Assembly: GCA_900549405.1 (NCBI GenBank)
Contig: URNZ01000004.1
Coordinates: 12,326 to 76,325, forward strand
Origin: an uncultured Eubacteriales bacterium
GTDB taxonomy: Bacteria; Bacillota; Clostridia; Oscillospirales; Oscillospiraceae
Length of the DNA stretch: 64,000 nucleotides
Direction: 5' to 3'
This document shows, piece after piece, positions 51,779 to 59,878 of the stretch. Made by a program: the position numbers and the translations under genes. Each line of letters begins with the position of its first letter. Position 1 is the first letter of the stretch. The notes under the pieces are model-generated. The model was not told the origin of the DNA, did no database searches, and was given only the letters and a program-made list of their open reading frames with translations.

Positions 51779-52696
51779 TCATCGCACCTCTTTCCGGTCC
51801 GCCAGGGCCGCGCACAGCAGCAGGGACCAATATTTCTCCTGGGCGGTGGCCCCCCGGGAGTTGACTACCACGGGGACCGACGCCCCCATGACCACCCCGG
51901 CCATCTGGCCCCCGGCGGGGCCGTACAGGGCCTTACCCAGCACGTTGCCCACGGCGATGGAGGGGCAGAGCAGGATGTCTGCCTCCCCGGCCACCGGGCT
52001 GTGAAAGTCTTTCTCGATGGCGGCCTGGGGATCTAAAGCCAGGTCCAGGGAGATGGGGCCCTCTACCAGGCAGGAGCCGAAGCGCCCGGTCTGGGCCTCG
52101 GCCTTTAACGCGGCGGCGTCCTGGGTCTCCGGCATGTTGGGGGAGACGGTCTCCACTGCGCACAGCACCCCCACCTTGGGGCAGTCATAGCCCAGGAAGC
52201 GGCACAGCTGAAGGGCGTTGTCCAGAATATGCCCCTTCTCCGCCAGGGAGGGGGCCACGTTCATGCCGCCGTCGGTGTCGAAGATGAGCTTGGGATAGCT
52301 GGGCACATCCAGCACCGCCACGTGGGACATGAGTTCCCCGGTGCGGATGCCTGTCTCGTGGTCCACCACCGCCCGGAGCATGGTGCGGGTGGGCAGCATC
52401 CCCTTCACCAGCATCCGGCCCCGGCCCTGGCGGATGAGGGCCACGGCCTTGGACGCGCAGTCCTCCGGGCCGTCCCCGTCCACGATCTGCTCCGGGGACA
52501 GAGGGTGCCCCAGCTCCCGGGCCAGGTCGTTCAGCCCGGTCCGCTCCCCCACCAGAATAGGCCGAATGACGCCGTCCCGGCTGGCGGCGAACACCGCCTG
52601 CAGCGTATGTCTGTCGTTGGCCGCCGCCACCACCGCCGGGACGGGGGAAATATCCCCCAGCCGCCCCTTTAGCTCCTCAAAGCCAGAAATGACCAT
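51779..52696 (-). CDS. ptb: phosphate butyryltransferase
   Basis: The 305-residue PTA/PTB-fold enzyme turns butyryl-CoA and phosphate into butyryl phosphate for the adjacent kinase. It contains the family segment RMLVKGMLPTRTMLRAVVD and a C-terminal ADILLCPSIAVGNVLGKALY. The start ATG at 52696 follows AGGAGGGGCACAT; a longer frame starts before that site. Together ptb-buk indicate butyrate production through the kinase route. Confidence 0.95.
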   Translation of the reverse strand: MVISGFEELKGRLGDISPVPAVVAAANDRHTLQAVFAASRDGVIRPILVGERTGLNDLARELGHPLSPEQIVDGDGPEDCASKAVALIRQGRGRMLVKGMLPTRTMLRAVVDHETGIRTGELMSHVAVLDVPSYPKLIFDTDGGMNVAPSLAEKGHILDNALQLCRFLGYDCPKVGVLCAVETVSPNMPETQDAAALKAEAQTGRFGSCLVEGPISLDLALDPQAAIEKDFHSPVAGEADILLCPSIAVGNVLGKALYGPAGGQMAGVVMGASVPVVVNSRGATAQEKYWSLLLCAALADRKEVR

Positions 52697-52810
52697 ATGT
52701 GCCCCTCCTGTGTCCCGTTTCAACAGAAATTTATAATTTATTCTATCATTTTCACAGGGAAAAGTATAGCCCCACTTTTGCGGGCAGGGCAGGGGGACAG
52801 AAATTCCGTC

Positions 52811-52839
52811 TTGACGAGCGGGGCATTTCCCGCTATAAT
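52811..52839 (+). promoter_or_regulatory. promoter of the tRNA-Thr gene
   Basis: TTGACG, 17-base spacer, TATAAT, 21 bases before the tRNA. Confidence 0.8.
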
Positions 52840-52860
52840 AAACTTAATTATGAATATTAT

Positions 52861-52935
52861 GCTGATGTGGCTCAATGGCAGAGCATCTCACTCGTAATGA
52901 GAAGGTTGTGGGTTCGATTCCCACCATCAGCTCCA
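52861..52935 (+). tRNA. tRNA-Thr (anticodon CGU)
   Basis: The acceptor stem is GCTGATG with CATCAGC, the anticodon stem TCTCA with TGAGA around loop CTCGTAA, and the T arm contains GGTTCGATTCC. CCA is encoded. Confidence 0.95.
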
Positions 52936-52972
52936 AAAATGGACATTTGCGAAAAGCAAATGTCCATTTTTG
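52935..52972 (+). terminator. terminator of the tRNA gene
   Basis: AAAAATGGACATTTGC and GCAAATGTCCATTTTT form a perfect 16-base stem with a GAAAA loop. Confidence 0.85.
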
Positions 52973-53020
52973 GATTCCGTGGGTTTATTTCAATGATCGG
53001 GGTCGGCAAAGCCGCCCCTG

Positions 53021-53085
53021 CGCAATTCATTTTGCGCGGCAAAATGAATTTACGGCGCACTCGCGCCGCCGGCCAGAAGGCCGGT
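53021..53085. repeat. cluster of palindromes
   Basis: AATTCATTTTGC and GCAAAATGAATT (53024-53050) form a perfect 12-base stem. It is followed by a GGCGC ... GCGCC type and a CCGGCC ... GGCCGG pair. It looks like a REP-type repeat; function unknown. Confidence 0.55.
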
Positions 53086-53090
53086 TTTGC

Positions 53091-53126
53091 AAAAAAGACG
53101 GTTGCCAGCGGCAACCGTCTTTTTTG
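53091..53126. terminator. terminator of the SH3/zinc-ribbon gene
   Basis: AAAAGACGGTTGCC and GGCAACCGTCTTTT pair with a 3-base loop, just after the minus-strand stop. Confidence 0.75.
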
Positions 53127-53130
53127 ATGA

Positions 53131-54129
53131 TTATTTCATTTGCAAATACGCGCTGGCTACGTAGCCGGTCTTGCCGTTGCCGTAGTTGATCTTCGTCCAG
53201 TCGCCGGACTGCTCCAGGATGACCACGGTGGAGCCGTTCTCCGCGCTGGCCACGACGTCATACTGAGAGCCGGGGCCGGAGCGGATGTTCAGGCCGTCGC
53301 CGGCGTTGACGATGATGGCCTCTTTGTTGGCCGTCAGGGTGCCGGTGGAGCTGGGGACGGTGACGCTGGGCGTGGTGGTGCTGCCGCCGCCGGTGGAGCT
53401 GCTGTCGCTGGGTGTGGTGACCGTCCCGGGGGCGGGGGTGGAGCCGCCCCGGCAATAGACGATGCACTCCGCCGTCTTGTCCCCGGCGGTGGCAGTGATG
53501 GTCACCTTCAGCAGGCTGTCGCTGCTGTTCACGTTGGTCACGGTGCCCTCCTCGTCCACAATGGCCACAGAGGTGTCGCTGCTGCTCCACTTCACGGTCA
53601 CGTCGGCGGGGTCGGTGGTGGCGGTGATGGGATAGGTCTCGTTGGCCTGGAGGGTGAACTCAGTCCGGCCCAGAGTGATGGAGTTCACCGGTACGGTGGG
53701 CTCCTCCTGGGCGGAGGAGGCGGAGCCGTCAATGGGCGTGAGGGAGGTGTCCCCCTGGCTGGAGCTGGTCCCGCCGGGGTTGGTGCCGCCCTGGTTGTGG
53801 AAGATCAGGGGGCTGACGTAAGTAAAGACGATGAACACCGCCGCGGCGATAATGGCCAGGGAGATGACAAGGCCCACCAGCTGCACCGGGTGGCGGCCGG
53901 AGTGGCCCACGCCGGGGCGGCCCGGGCGCTCGTCGCAGAAGGGGCAGCGCTTATAGGTGACGGAATAGTCCTCCCCGCACTTTTCGCAGCGGATCACGTC
54001 GTTGCGGATGAGGGGCTGACGCTTGCGGGGGGCCTGGGTGTTCTGCATATTATTACTCCGGGACGGGGCCTTCTCCGCCGCGCCGTCCGGCTTAGCCAGT
54101 CGTCTGGAGGGGGCTTCTCTTTTTGCCAT
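53131..54129 (-). CDS. membrane-anchored zinc-ribbon, Ig-like and SH3 domain protein
   Basis: The 332-residue protein has a cytoplasmic N-terminal zinc ribbon (CEKCGEDYSVTYKRCPFC, about 48-65) and one membrane helix (LVGLVISLAIIAAAVFIVFTYV, about 84-105). A Ser/Gly-rich linker follows. A BIG2-type Ig-like domain (about 150-225) comes next, then a second linker, then a bacterial SH3 domain with LNIRSGPGSQYDVV (about 275-332). SH3 domains of this kind bind cell wall. It may link cytoplasmic signals to the wall, but no partner is evident. Confidence 0.85.
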   Translation of the reverse strand: MAKREAPSRRLAKPDGAAEKAPSRSNNMQNTQAPRKRQPLIRNDVIRCEKCGEDYSVTYKRCPFCDERPGRPGVGHSGRHPVQLVGLVISLAIIAAAVFIVFTYVSPLIFHNQGGTNPGGTSSSQGDTSLTPIDGSASSAQEEPTVPVNSITLGRTEFTLQANETYPITATTDPADVTVKWSSSDTSVAIVDEEGTVTNVNSSDSLLKVTITATAGDKTAECIVYCRGGSTPAPGTVTTPSDSSSTGGGSTTTPSVTVPSSTGTLTANKEAIIVNAGDGLNIRSGPGSQYDVVASAENGSTVVILEQSGDWTKINYGNGKTGYVASAYLQMK

Positions 54130-54306
54130 GGTGTGGATTCCTCCGTTTATCCTGTAATTCGGTCATCAGACCATACAAGTTTATTGTACAAGGATTTTAC
54201 AGCCCCGTCAACGAGTTCCCGGGAGATATAACAGAATATTCACATTTTATGTTACCTGAGGGGGAGAGAGCAGCTGCACTCAGCCGCTCTCTTTTCGAAT
54301 GAGGGA

Positions 54307-54334
54307 TTGACTTTTTACCAAATCATGTTATACT
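54307..54334 (+). promoter_or_regulatory. antitoxin RNA promoter, locus 3
   Basis: TTGACT, 16-base spacer, TATACT. Confidence 0.7.
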
Positions 54335-54340
54335 AAAAAC

Positions 54341-54425
54341 AAGAGGGGGCGCTGCCGGTAGACGGGAGCCCCCGTACTTGCAGAAGTAACTGCTTAGCTT
54401 GGTGGGCGTGGGCAGTTACTTCTTT
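54341..54425 (+). ncRNA. type I antitoxin RNA, locus 3
   Basis: It shares GCGCTGCCGGTAGACGGG and the following GAGCCCCCG box with locus 1. The terminator arms are AGAAGTAACTGC and GCAGTTACTTCT, then TTTTG. Confidence 0.75.
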
Positions 54426-54508
54426 TTGTTATTGTAAATATGGACGAACAGATTCAGAATAGCCACAATGAGCTGTCCAATCAAAATCAGATCAGAATAA
54501 GTCACCAT
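54416..54508 (-). CDS. type I toxin, locus 3
   Basis: The 30-residue peptide starts MVTYSDLILIGQLIV and ends NLFVHIYNNKKK, with GGGGAGGTGAGT shortly before its start region. It is the most diverged copy yet keeps the start motif, helix and lysine tail, which argues for selection. Confidence 0.75.
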   Translation of the reverse strand: MVTYSDLILIGQLIVAILNLFVHIYNNKKK

Positions 54509-54620
54509 ACATACTCACCTCCCCTCAAAAAAGAGGAGGCTTTTATCAAGAAGTAGGCCTCCTCAAGGGCAACGCGAATGAGGGGACCCCCGCCTACCGT
54601 ATACTGGCAGCGCCGCGCCC

Positions 54621-54650
54621 AGTATACTGACGGCAGAGCAGAGCAGTAAA
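54621..54650 (-). promoter_or_regulatory. toxin mRNA promoter, locus 3 (weak)
   Basis: Minus-strand TTTACT (54650-54645), 18-base spacer, TATACT (54626-54621). Less perfect than in the other copies. Confidence 0.5.
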
Positions 54651-54675
54651 TAACTTCTCTGCCGCTTTTTGTTGC
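54631..54675 (+). other. remnant of a sixth antitoxin terminator
   Basis: CGGCAGAG and CTCTGCCG pair, followed by CTTTTTGTTG, the same 3' signature as the antitoxin RNAs. No promoter or toxin remains. Confidence 0.4.
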
Positions 54676-54698
54676 CTGAATTTGAATAATTGGATGAA

Positions 54699-54752
54699 AA
54701 GACCCATTTCCGACACGGAATAGTTTCGTGCCGGGAATGGGTCTTTTTATAT
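54699..54752 (+). terminator. hairpin before the second SLH gene
   Basis: GACCCATT(T)CCG...CACG pairs with CGTG...CGG(G)AATGGGTC, then TTTTTATATTTTTT. It ends upstream transcripts or could attenuate the gene that begins 30 bases later. Confidence 0.6.
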
Positions 54753-54783
54753 TTTTTCAGAACTTTTTATAGGAGGAGAGCAC

Positions 54784-57483
54784 ATGAAGAAACGATTATT
54801 GGCAAGTCTCCTGTCGGCGACAATTTTATTGTCCATGACCCCGATGGCCTTTGCCGATGAGGAGCCGGTGGGGGAGGATATAACCGAACCTGCCCAGGTG
54901 GAGACGGTGGATGAAACTGTCCCTCAGGCTGAGCCGCAGGAGGAGGACAATGCCCCTGTGGTCCAGGAGGACCCCCAGGCGGAAGAGACCCCTGCTGACA
55001 TTGTGATCGACAGCGACACGACCTGGAGCGAGGCCAGGACCCTGACCGGGGATCTGACGGTCAACTCCGGCGCGACGCTGACCATCGGCGCACAGGTGAC
55101 GGTCAGCGGCGACGTGACCATCTCCGGCGCTACTATCACGAATAACACAGCGGAGCAAAACGGCGCTGGTGTTATGGTGGGGCATAACGACAAAGCCGAC
55201 CACTGCACGGTGAACATCACCGGCGACACTGAGATCAAAAACAATCATGGCGGTATTGGCGGCGGTGTGTACGTTGCGAATGACGCCGAATGCAGCATCA
55301 GCGGAAACACCAAAATTGAAAATAATACGACTGGAACTACCGTGTGGAGCACGGCGCCCTCCGGCGGTGGTATTGCCGTTATAGCGAAGGGCGTACTGAA
55401 TATTTCCGAGAATGTTTCCATTCAGAACAACCAGGCTGTGAAATACGGCGGCGGTATCTACTCCAACGGCACCGTGGAGATCAACGGCACGAATGTTATG
55501 ATCTCTGGCAATAAGGCCGAACGCGGCGGCGGCATTGACCACCGGGAGAAGACCGTGTCGGTGTTGGGTTCCGTGGTCATCTCGGGCAATACCGTCAACG
55601 GCAAGGCGAACAACTTCTATCCAGAATATCGGACTCCTCCAAAGGACAACCCGGCGACACCTGCGGAATTCAATTCTAATTCTCTTGTGATTGTCACCGG
55701 TCAGCTGACCCCCGGCGCTTCCATCGGCGTGACCCTGCCGGATCAGTTGACGCAGTTGACCACCACCGTCGCCAAGGGCACGGACACCTACAACGTGACC
55801 TCTTCCGACGCGGCTTATTTCACCTATGACAGCGGCAACAAACTGGTCCAGAAGGCGACGGACAGCAACACCCTGGTCCTGGCGGACGCTGCTGCCATCC
55901 GCGCCGTGACCTTTAACCTGCCCGAGCAGGTGAAGGTCAGCTGTGCCAACCCTGTTGAAGTGGCGGACGGCGCGGACCTCACCGTGACCTTTGACGTGGC
56001 CTACGGCTATAAGCTGAAGTATGCTTATGCTGGTGAGACGCAAAAGCTGGACATCACAAACAACGCGATCACGCTGTCCAACGTGACTGCCGATACGACA
56101 GTGACCGTCAGTGTGGACCCCAAGGCCGTTAACGTCAGTACGAACGAGATCAACGGCGTCTACGGCCAGAAGCTGGAGAAGCAGGTCATTGAGACTGCCT
56201 ATTACGATGACGAGGAATCTGACCTGTCCATTATCAAGTCCTGCGAAGTGAATGCGGACGAGGATCAGCTGCCCGAGGGTCTGGAACTCCGCAACGATGG
56301 CATGCTCATCGGCACGCCTAAGGAAGTCGGCACATTTAATCTTTACGTTGACTTCACGGCAGACAATGGCCAGAGCAACGGACAAACCGTGATCGTTGAA
56401 ATCGGCAAGGCCGACTACGACATGTCCGGCGTGAGCTTCGAAGACGCCACCTACCCCTACGACGGCAAGGAAAAGACGCTGGAGATCACCGGCCAGCTGC
56501 CCGAGGGCGTAACCGTCACCGAGAACGAGGATGGCACCTTTACCGCCACCCTGCCCAACGCCGACGAGACCTACACCTTCACCGCCACGGTGAAGTACGA
56601 CGAGACCGCCAACTACGTGAATGTCGACCCCGTTACCTGCACCGTGACCGTCACCTACCAGTCCACCAGCCACGGCGGCGGCGGGTCCAGCCGGAACAAC
56701 AGCTATGCTGTCTCCACCCCCAAGGCGGATAACGGCAGTGTCACCATCAACAACGGCAGCACCGCCAAGAAGGGCGACACCGTGACCATTACCGTGAAGC
56801 CCGACGCCGGTTACGAGATCGACAAGGTGACCGTCACCGACAGCAAGGGCAACACGATCACTGTCACCGACAAGGGCGACGGCAAGTTCAGCTTCACCAT
56901 GCCCGACGGCAAGGTGGACGTGAAGGTGACCTTCGTGAAGAGCGAAGTCAAGCCCGACCAGCCCAGCAAGAGTGGTTTTGTGGATGTGCCTGAAAACAGC
57001 TGGTACGCCGATGCCGCGGACTTCGTGGCCCAGCGGGGCCTGATGTCCGGCGTGGGCGAGAATCTCTTCGGCGGCAGCCAGAACACCACCCGCGCCATGC
57101 TGATGACCATCCTGGCCCGCATGGATGGCCAGGACGTGACTGGCGGGGCTACCTGGTACGAGAAGGCCATGAATTGGGCCAAGGCTAACGGCGTGTCCGA
57201 CGGGACGATGCCCGAGGTGAATATCACCCGGGAGCAGCTGGCGACCATGCTCTATAGCTACGCTAAGCTCAAGGGTATCGATACGACGCAGGGCGGCATG
57301 GCTGTCCGTGAGTTCAGCGACTACGACAGCATTTCCGATTGGGCCGGGCAGTCCATGACCTGGGCCGTGAACGCTGGCATTCTGTCTGGCCGGGGCAATA
57401 ACACCCTGGCTCCCACAGCTGGTGCCACTCGTGCCGAAATGGCCGTGATGCTCCAGCAGTTTGTCAAGTTGATGGAGAAGTAA
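54784..57483 (+). CDS. exported beta-helix surface protein with C-terminal SLH domains
   Basis: The 899-residue protein has a signal peptide (about 1-24, ending AFA), an acidic Glu/Pro stretch and a right-handed beta-helix with repeated ISGNT/ITNNTAEQNGAGV turns (about 85-270). Putative Ig/beta-grasp modules (about 300-650) follow, including a GGGGSSR linker. It ends with SLH modules from about 735 (FVDVPENSWYADAADFVAQRGLM, WYEKAMNWAKANGV, AGQSMTWAVNAGILSG) that anchor it to the wall. The layout suggests an adhesin or a glycan-binding protein. AGGAGGAGAGCAC precedes the ATG. Confidence 0.87.
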   Translation: MKKRLLASLLSATILLSMTPMAFADEEPVGEDITEPAQVETVDETVPQAEPQEEDNAPVVQEDPQAEETPADIVIDSDTTWSEARTLTGDLTVNSGATLTIGAQVTVSGDVTISGATITNNTAEQNGAGVMVGHNDKADHCTVNITGDTEIKNNHGGIGGGVYVANDAECSISGNTKIENNTTGTTVWSTAPSGGGIAVIAKGVLNISENVSIQNNQAVKYGGGIYSNGTVEINGTNVMISGNKAERGGGIDHREKTVSVLGSVVISGNTVNGKANNFYPEYRTPPKDNPATPAEFNSNSLVIVTGQLTPGASIGVTLPDQLTQLTTTVAKGTDTYNVTSSDAAYFTYDSGNKLVQKATDSNTLVLADAAAIRAVTFNLPEQVKVSCANPVEVADGADLTVTFDVAYGYKLKYAYAGETQKLDITNNAITLSNVTADTTVTVSVDPKAVNVSTNEINGVYGQKLEKQVIETAYYDDEESDLSIIKSCEVNADEDQLPEGLELRNDGMLIGTPKEVGTFNLYVDFTADNGQSNGQTVIVEIGKADYDMSGVSFEDATYPYDGKEKTLEITGQLPEGVTVTENEDGTFTATLPNADETYTFTATVKYDETANYVNVDPVTCTVTVTYQSTSHGGGGSSRNNSYAVSTPKADNGSVTINNGSTAKKGDTVTITVKPDAGYEIDKVTVTDSKGNTITVTDKGDGKFSFTMPDGKVDVKVTFVKSEVKPDQPSKSGFVDVPENSWYADAADFVAQRGLMSGVGENLFGGSQNTTRAMLMTILARMDGQDVTGGATWYEKAMNWAKANGVSDGTMPEVNITREQLATMLYSYAKLKGIDTTQGGMAVREFSDYDSISDWAGQSMTWAVNAGILSGRGNNTLAPTAGATRAEMAVMLQQFVKLMEK

Positions 57484-57491
57484 AAACAACG

Positions 57492-57523
57492 ATCCCCCAG
57501 CGGTTTACAGGCCGCTGGGGGAT
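57492..57523 (+). terminator. terminator of the SLH gene, abutting antitoxin promoter 4
   Basis: ATCCCCCAGCGG and CCGCTGGGGGAT form a 12-base stem whose last base is the first T of the next -35 box. Loci 1 and 2 have a shorter hairpin in the same place. Confidence 0.7.
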
Positions 57524-57550
57524 TGACAAACTTCCAAATCATGTTATACT
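57523..57550 (+). promoter_or_regulatory. antitoxin RNA promoter, locus 4
   Basis: TTGACA, 16-base spacer, TATACT. Confidence 0.75.
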
Positions 57551-57556
57551 GAATAT

Positions 57557-57650
57557 AGAAGAGGCGCTGCTCTAGTTTGAGTTAGTCCCTCCCGTAGTTG
57601 CATAAGTAACCGCCGGACTGTGTGGGACAGGGGCGGTTACTTCTTTTTGT
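57557..57650 (+). ncRNA. type I antitoxin RNA, locus 4
   Basis: It ends in arms AAGTAACCGCC and GGCGGTTACTT, then CTTTTTG. The 5' box is AGTCCCTCCCG instead of the GGGAGCCCCCG of loci 1-3, and the toxin leader changes to match, so this pair is probably insulated from the others. Confidence 0.75.
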
Positions 57651-57720
57651 TTTGCAGAAACAAGTTAATGATACCAACGACCAAAATGCCGATCTGGATC
57701 AGATCAGAATACGTGACCAT
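57637..57720 (-). CDS. type I toxin, locus 4
   Basis: The 27-residue peptide MVTYSDLI... with helix IGILVVGIINLFL and tail QNKKK is nearly identical to locus 1. The ATG at 57720 is 8 bases from GGAGG; an ATG at 57726 is too close to the ribosome site. Confidence 0.75.
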   Translation of the reverse strand: MVTYSDLIQIGILVVGIINLFLQNKKK

Positions 57721-57728
57721 CTGCATCA

Positions 57729-57777
57729 CCTCCTCCCTACAAAGTCGGGAGGAGAACAAGAAGCATGGCCTCCTCCC
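57729..57777 (-). promoter_or_regulatory. alternative Shine-Dalgarno hairpin in toxin leader 4
   Basis: Read along the RNA: a decoy GGGAGGAGG (57777-57769), then CTCCTCCC (57754-57747), then the true site GGGAGGAGG (57737-57729). The middle piece can pair perfectly with either, so the ribosome site can be hidden or freed. Confidence 0.6.
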
Positions 57778-57818
57778 ACCGGGAGGGACCAACCGCCGCC
57801 AGAGCAGCGCTTAGGTGT

Positions 57819-57847
57819 ATTATAGCATATTGTGTAGAATTTGGCAA
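57819..57847 (-). promoter_or_regulatory. toxin mRNA promoter, locus 4
   Basis: Minus-strand TTGCCA (57847-57842), 17-base spacer, TATAAT (57824-57819). Confidence 0.75.
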
Positions 57848-57856
57848 GACGTGGAG

Positions 57857-57985
57857 TGAACCCTCTCCGCCCCCTGCGGGGGCACCTCCCCCATAGGGGG
57901 AGGCAAGGGAGACGAAGGGGACAGGTTGACCTTGGCTCTCCCTGTGAGAGAGCTGGCATGGCGCAGCCGTGACTGAGAGGGCTAA
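57857..57985 (+). repeat. MITE-like repeat (copy R3)
   Basis: CCTCTCCGCC...CTCCCCCATAGGGGGAGG and the ends CCCTCTC...GAGAGGG type bracket a segment with GGCATGGCGCAGCCGTGAC, related to GGCACGGCGAAGCCGTGAC in R1. Confidence 0.55.
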
Positions 57986-58000
57986 AACTTTCCCCAAAAC

Positions 58001-58049
58001 AACGCGCCTGTGTGGATATTTCCTTGGAAATCCACGCAGGCGCGTTTTT
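58001..58049 (-). terminator. terminator of mgtE
   Basis: AACGCGCCTG(T/C)GTGGAT arms form a long stem 10 bases after the mgtE stop on the minus strand, then a T run. Confidence 0.75.
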
Positions 58050-58058
58050 GTGTTTGAT

Positions 58059-59429
58059 TTAAAGCCCCAAGATCTCGGTGGCGATGGCGAAGTAGATGAG
58101 CAGGGACAGGGCGTCTACCACGGTAGTGATGAAGGGGGCGGCCATGACGGCGGGGTCGATGCCGATCTTCTCTGCCGCCATGGGCAGGGTGCAGCCCACG
58201 ATCTTGGCGCAGACCACGGTACACATCAGGGTCAGACAGACCACCAGGGCCACGGACACGGTGACCTGGGGGTTGTGCATCAGCATCCGGTCCACCAGCA
58301 TCATCTTCACGAAGTTGGCCCCCGCCAGACACACGCCGCACAGCAGGGCCACGCGCAGCTCTTTCCACACCACGGCCAACATGTCGGAAAACTCCACCTC
58401 GCCCAGGGACAGGGCGCGGATGACGGCTACCGACGACTGGGAGCCGGAGTTGCCGCCGGTGCCGGAGAGCATGGTGATGAAGGACGTGAGCACCACGCAG
58501 GCGGCCAGGGCGCTTTCAAAGTGGGTGATGATCATGCCGCTGAAGGTGGCCGACAGCATGAGCATCAGCAGCCAGGGGATGCGGGAGCGCCAGGTCTCGA
58601 ACACGCCGGTCTTCAGATAGGGCTTGTCGCCGGGCAAAATAGCCGCCATCTTCTCGAAGTCCTCGGTGGCCTCCTCCTCCATAACGTCCATGGCGTCGTC
58701 GAAGGTGATGATACCCACCAGGCGGTTCTCCCCGTCCACCACGGGCAGGGCGGACAGGTCATACTTGGAGAACATCTGGGCCACGTCCTCTTTGTCCTCG
58801 TGGGTGGTGACAGAGATGACGTTGGTCTCCATGATGTCTTTTATCTTGGTCTCGTAGGGGGAGAGCAGCAGGGTCTTTACCGTGACCACGCCCAGCAGCA
58901 CCCGGTTCTGGGTGACATAGCAGGTGTACACCGTCTCCTTGTCCAGACCGACTTTTCGGATGCGGGCGAAGGACTCCTCCACGGTGGCGTTGGGGTGGAG
59001 ATAGATGAACTCCGTGGTCATGATGGAACCGGCGGAGTCCTCCGGGTATTTCAGCAGCTGGTTGATCTGGCTGCGGGTGGAGGCATCGGTGTTGCGCAGG
59101 ATACGGGAGACCATGTTGGCGGGCATGTCCTCGATGATGTCCACGGTGTCATCCAGATAGAGCTCGTCCAGGACCTCCCGCAGCTCCTTATCGCTCAGGG
59201 CGTTGATGATCTTCTCCTGGTCCTCGCTGTCCTCCAGATAGGTGAACACGTCGGCGGCCACGTCCTTGGGCAGCAGCCGGAAGACCACCACCTGCTGGTC
59301 GGGCTCCAGCTCGTCCAGGAATTCGGCGATGTCCACCTCGTTCATCTCGTCCAGGTGGGCCCGCAGGGCGCGGAACTGCTTGGTCTTCACCAGCTCCAGC
59401 AGCAGCTCCTCGTCATAATTTTCATGCAT
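58059..59429 (-). CDS. mgtE: magnesium transporter MgtE
   Basis: The 456-residue Mg2+ channel has an N-terminal MgtE_N helical domain (about 1-130), two CBS domains (about 138-255, with LPVVDGENRLVGIITFDDAMDV) that sense Mg2+, and five membrane segments from about 285. The pore motif GTGGNSGSQSSVAVIRAL is at about 326-343. It is full length. I see no M-box riboswitch upstream. Confidence 0.95.
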   Translation of the reverse strand: MHENYDEELLLELVKTKQFRALRAHLDEMNEVDIAEFLDELEPDQQVVVFRLLPKDVAADVFTYLEDSEDQEKIINALSDKELREVLDELYLDDTVDIIEDMPANMVSRILRNTDASTRSQINQLLKYPEDSAGSIMTTEFIYLHPNATVEESFARIRKVGLDKETVYTCYVTQNRVLLGVVTVKTLLLSPYETKIKDIMETNVISVTTHEDKEDVAQMFSKYDLSALPVVDGENRLVGIITFDDAMDVMEEEATEDFEKMAAILPGDKPYLKTGVFETWRSRIPWLLMLMLSATFSGMIITHFESALAACVVLTSFITMLSGTGGNSGSQSSVAVIRALSLGEVEFSDMLAVVWKELRVALLCGVCLAGANFVKMMLVDRMLMHNPQVTVSVALVVCLTLMCTVVCAKIVGCTLPMAAEKIGIDPAVMAAPFITTVVDALSLLIYFAIATEILGL

Positions 59430-59878
59430 GGGGGTTTTTCCTCCTTCCTTTCATGAAAAGGAAGCAGGGCGCAAAAATACCGCGGGACAATATCGTTTTA
59501 GCGACGTGGGAATCCGTTCCCCTCGTCTGTGGACGGAAGAAACGGATTGCCACGTCACCCCGTTGGGGTTCCTCGCAATGACAGGATGCTCGCCGATATT
59601 GTGCCGCTTTTCAGGGGGTGACAGAGTGGGGACACAAAGGGGGCCCGTCCAGCTCTGCCGCCGCCCGCTCGCAGCAGCGCGCCTGCTCCCGGTGACGACT
59701 TCGGCCTTCCATTTGGTTCCCACATCCTTTCCCGCTTAGACAAGCAAAAAAATTTTCGACAAAATGGCGGCGCCATTTTAGTGGCTTAAAAATATTATAA
59801 TCCCCTTCCCCGGGGTTTGCAAGCCGGGGAAGGGGAAAAACGCGCAAAATCTGCGTGTACTTTGGGTGAAATATCCCG
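59430..59878. other. intergenic region with repeat R4 and a terminator
   Basis: 59502-59583 is a palindromic repeat of the R1 family (GACGTGGGAATCCG ... CGGATTGCCACGTC ... CTCGCAATGACA). 59747-59779 includes the palindrome AAAATGGCGGCGCCATTTT. 59802-59835 (CCCCTTCCCCGG with CCGGGGAAGGGG) is the terminator of the DUF3048 gene. No gene is visible. Confidence 0.65.

Noticed and set aside
54826-57489. A long minus-strand ORF opposite the beta-helix SLH protein
   Set aside because: The plus strand has signal peptide, repeats and SLH domains; the minus frame has none.
59430-59878. M-box magnesium riboswitch before mgtE
   Set aside because: I looked for the conserved M-box core on the minus strand and found only a repeat element and AT-rich DNA.
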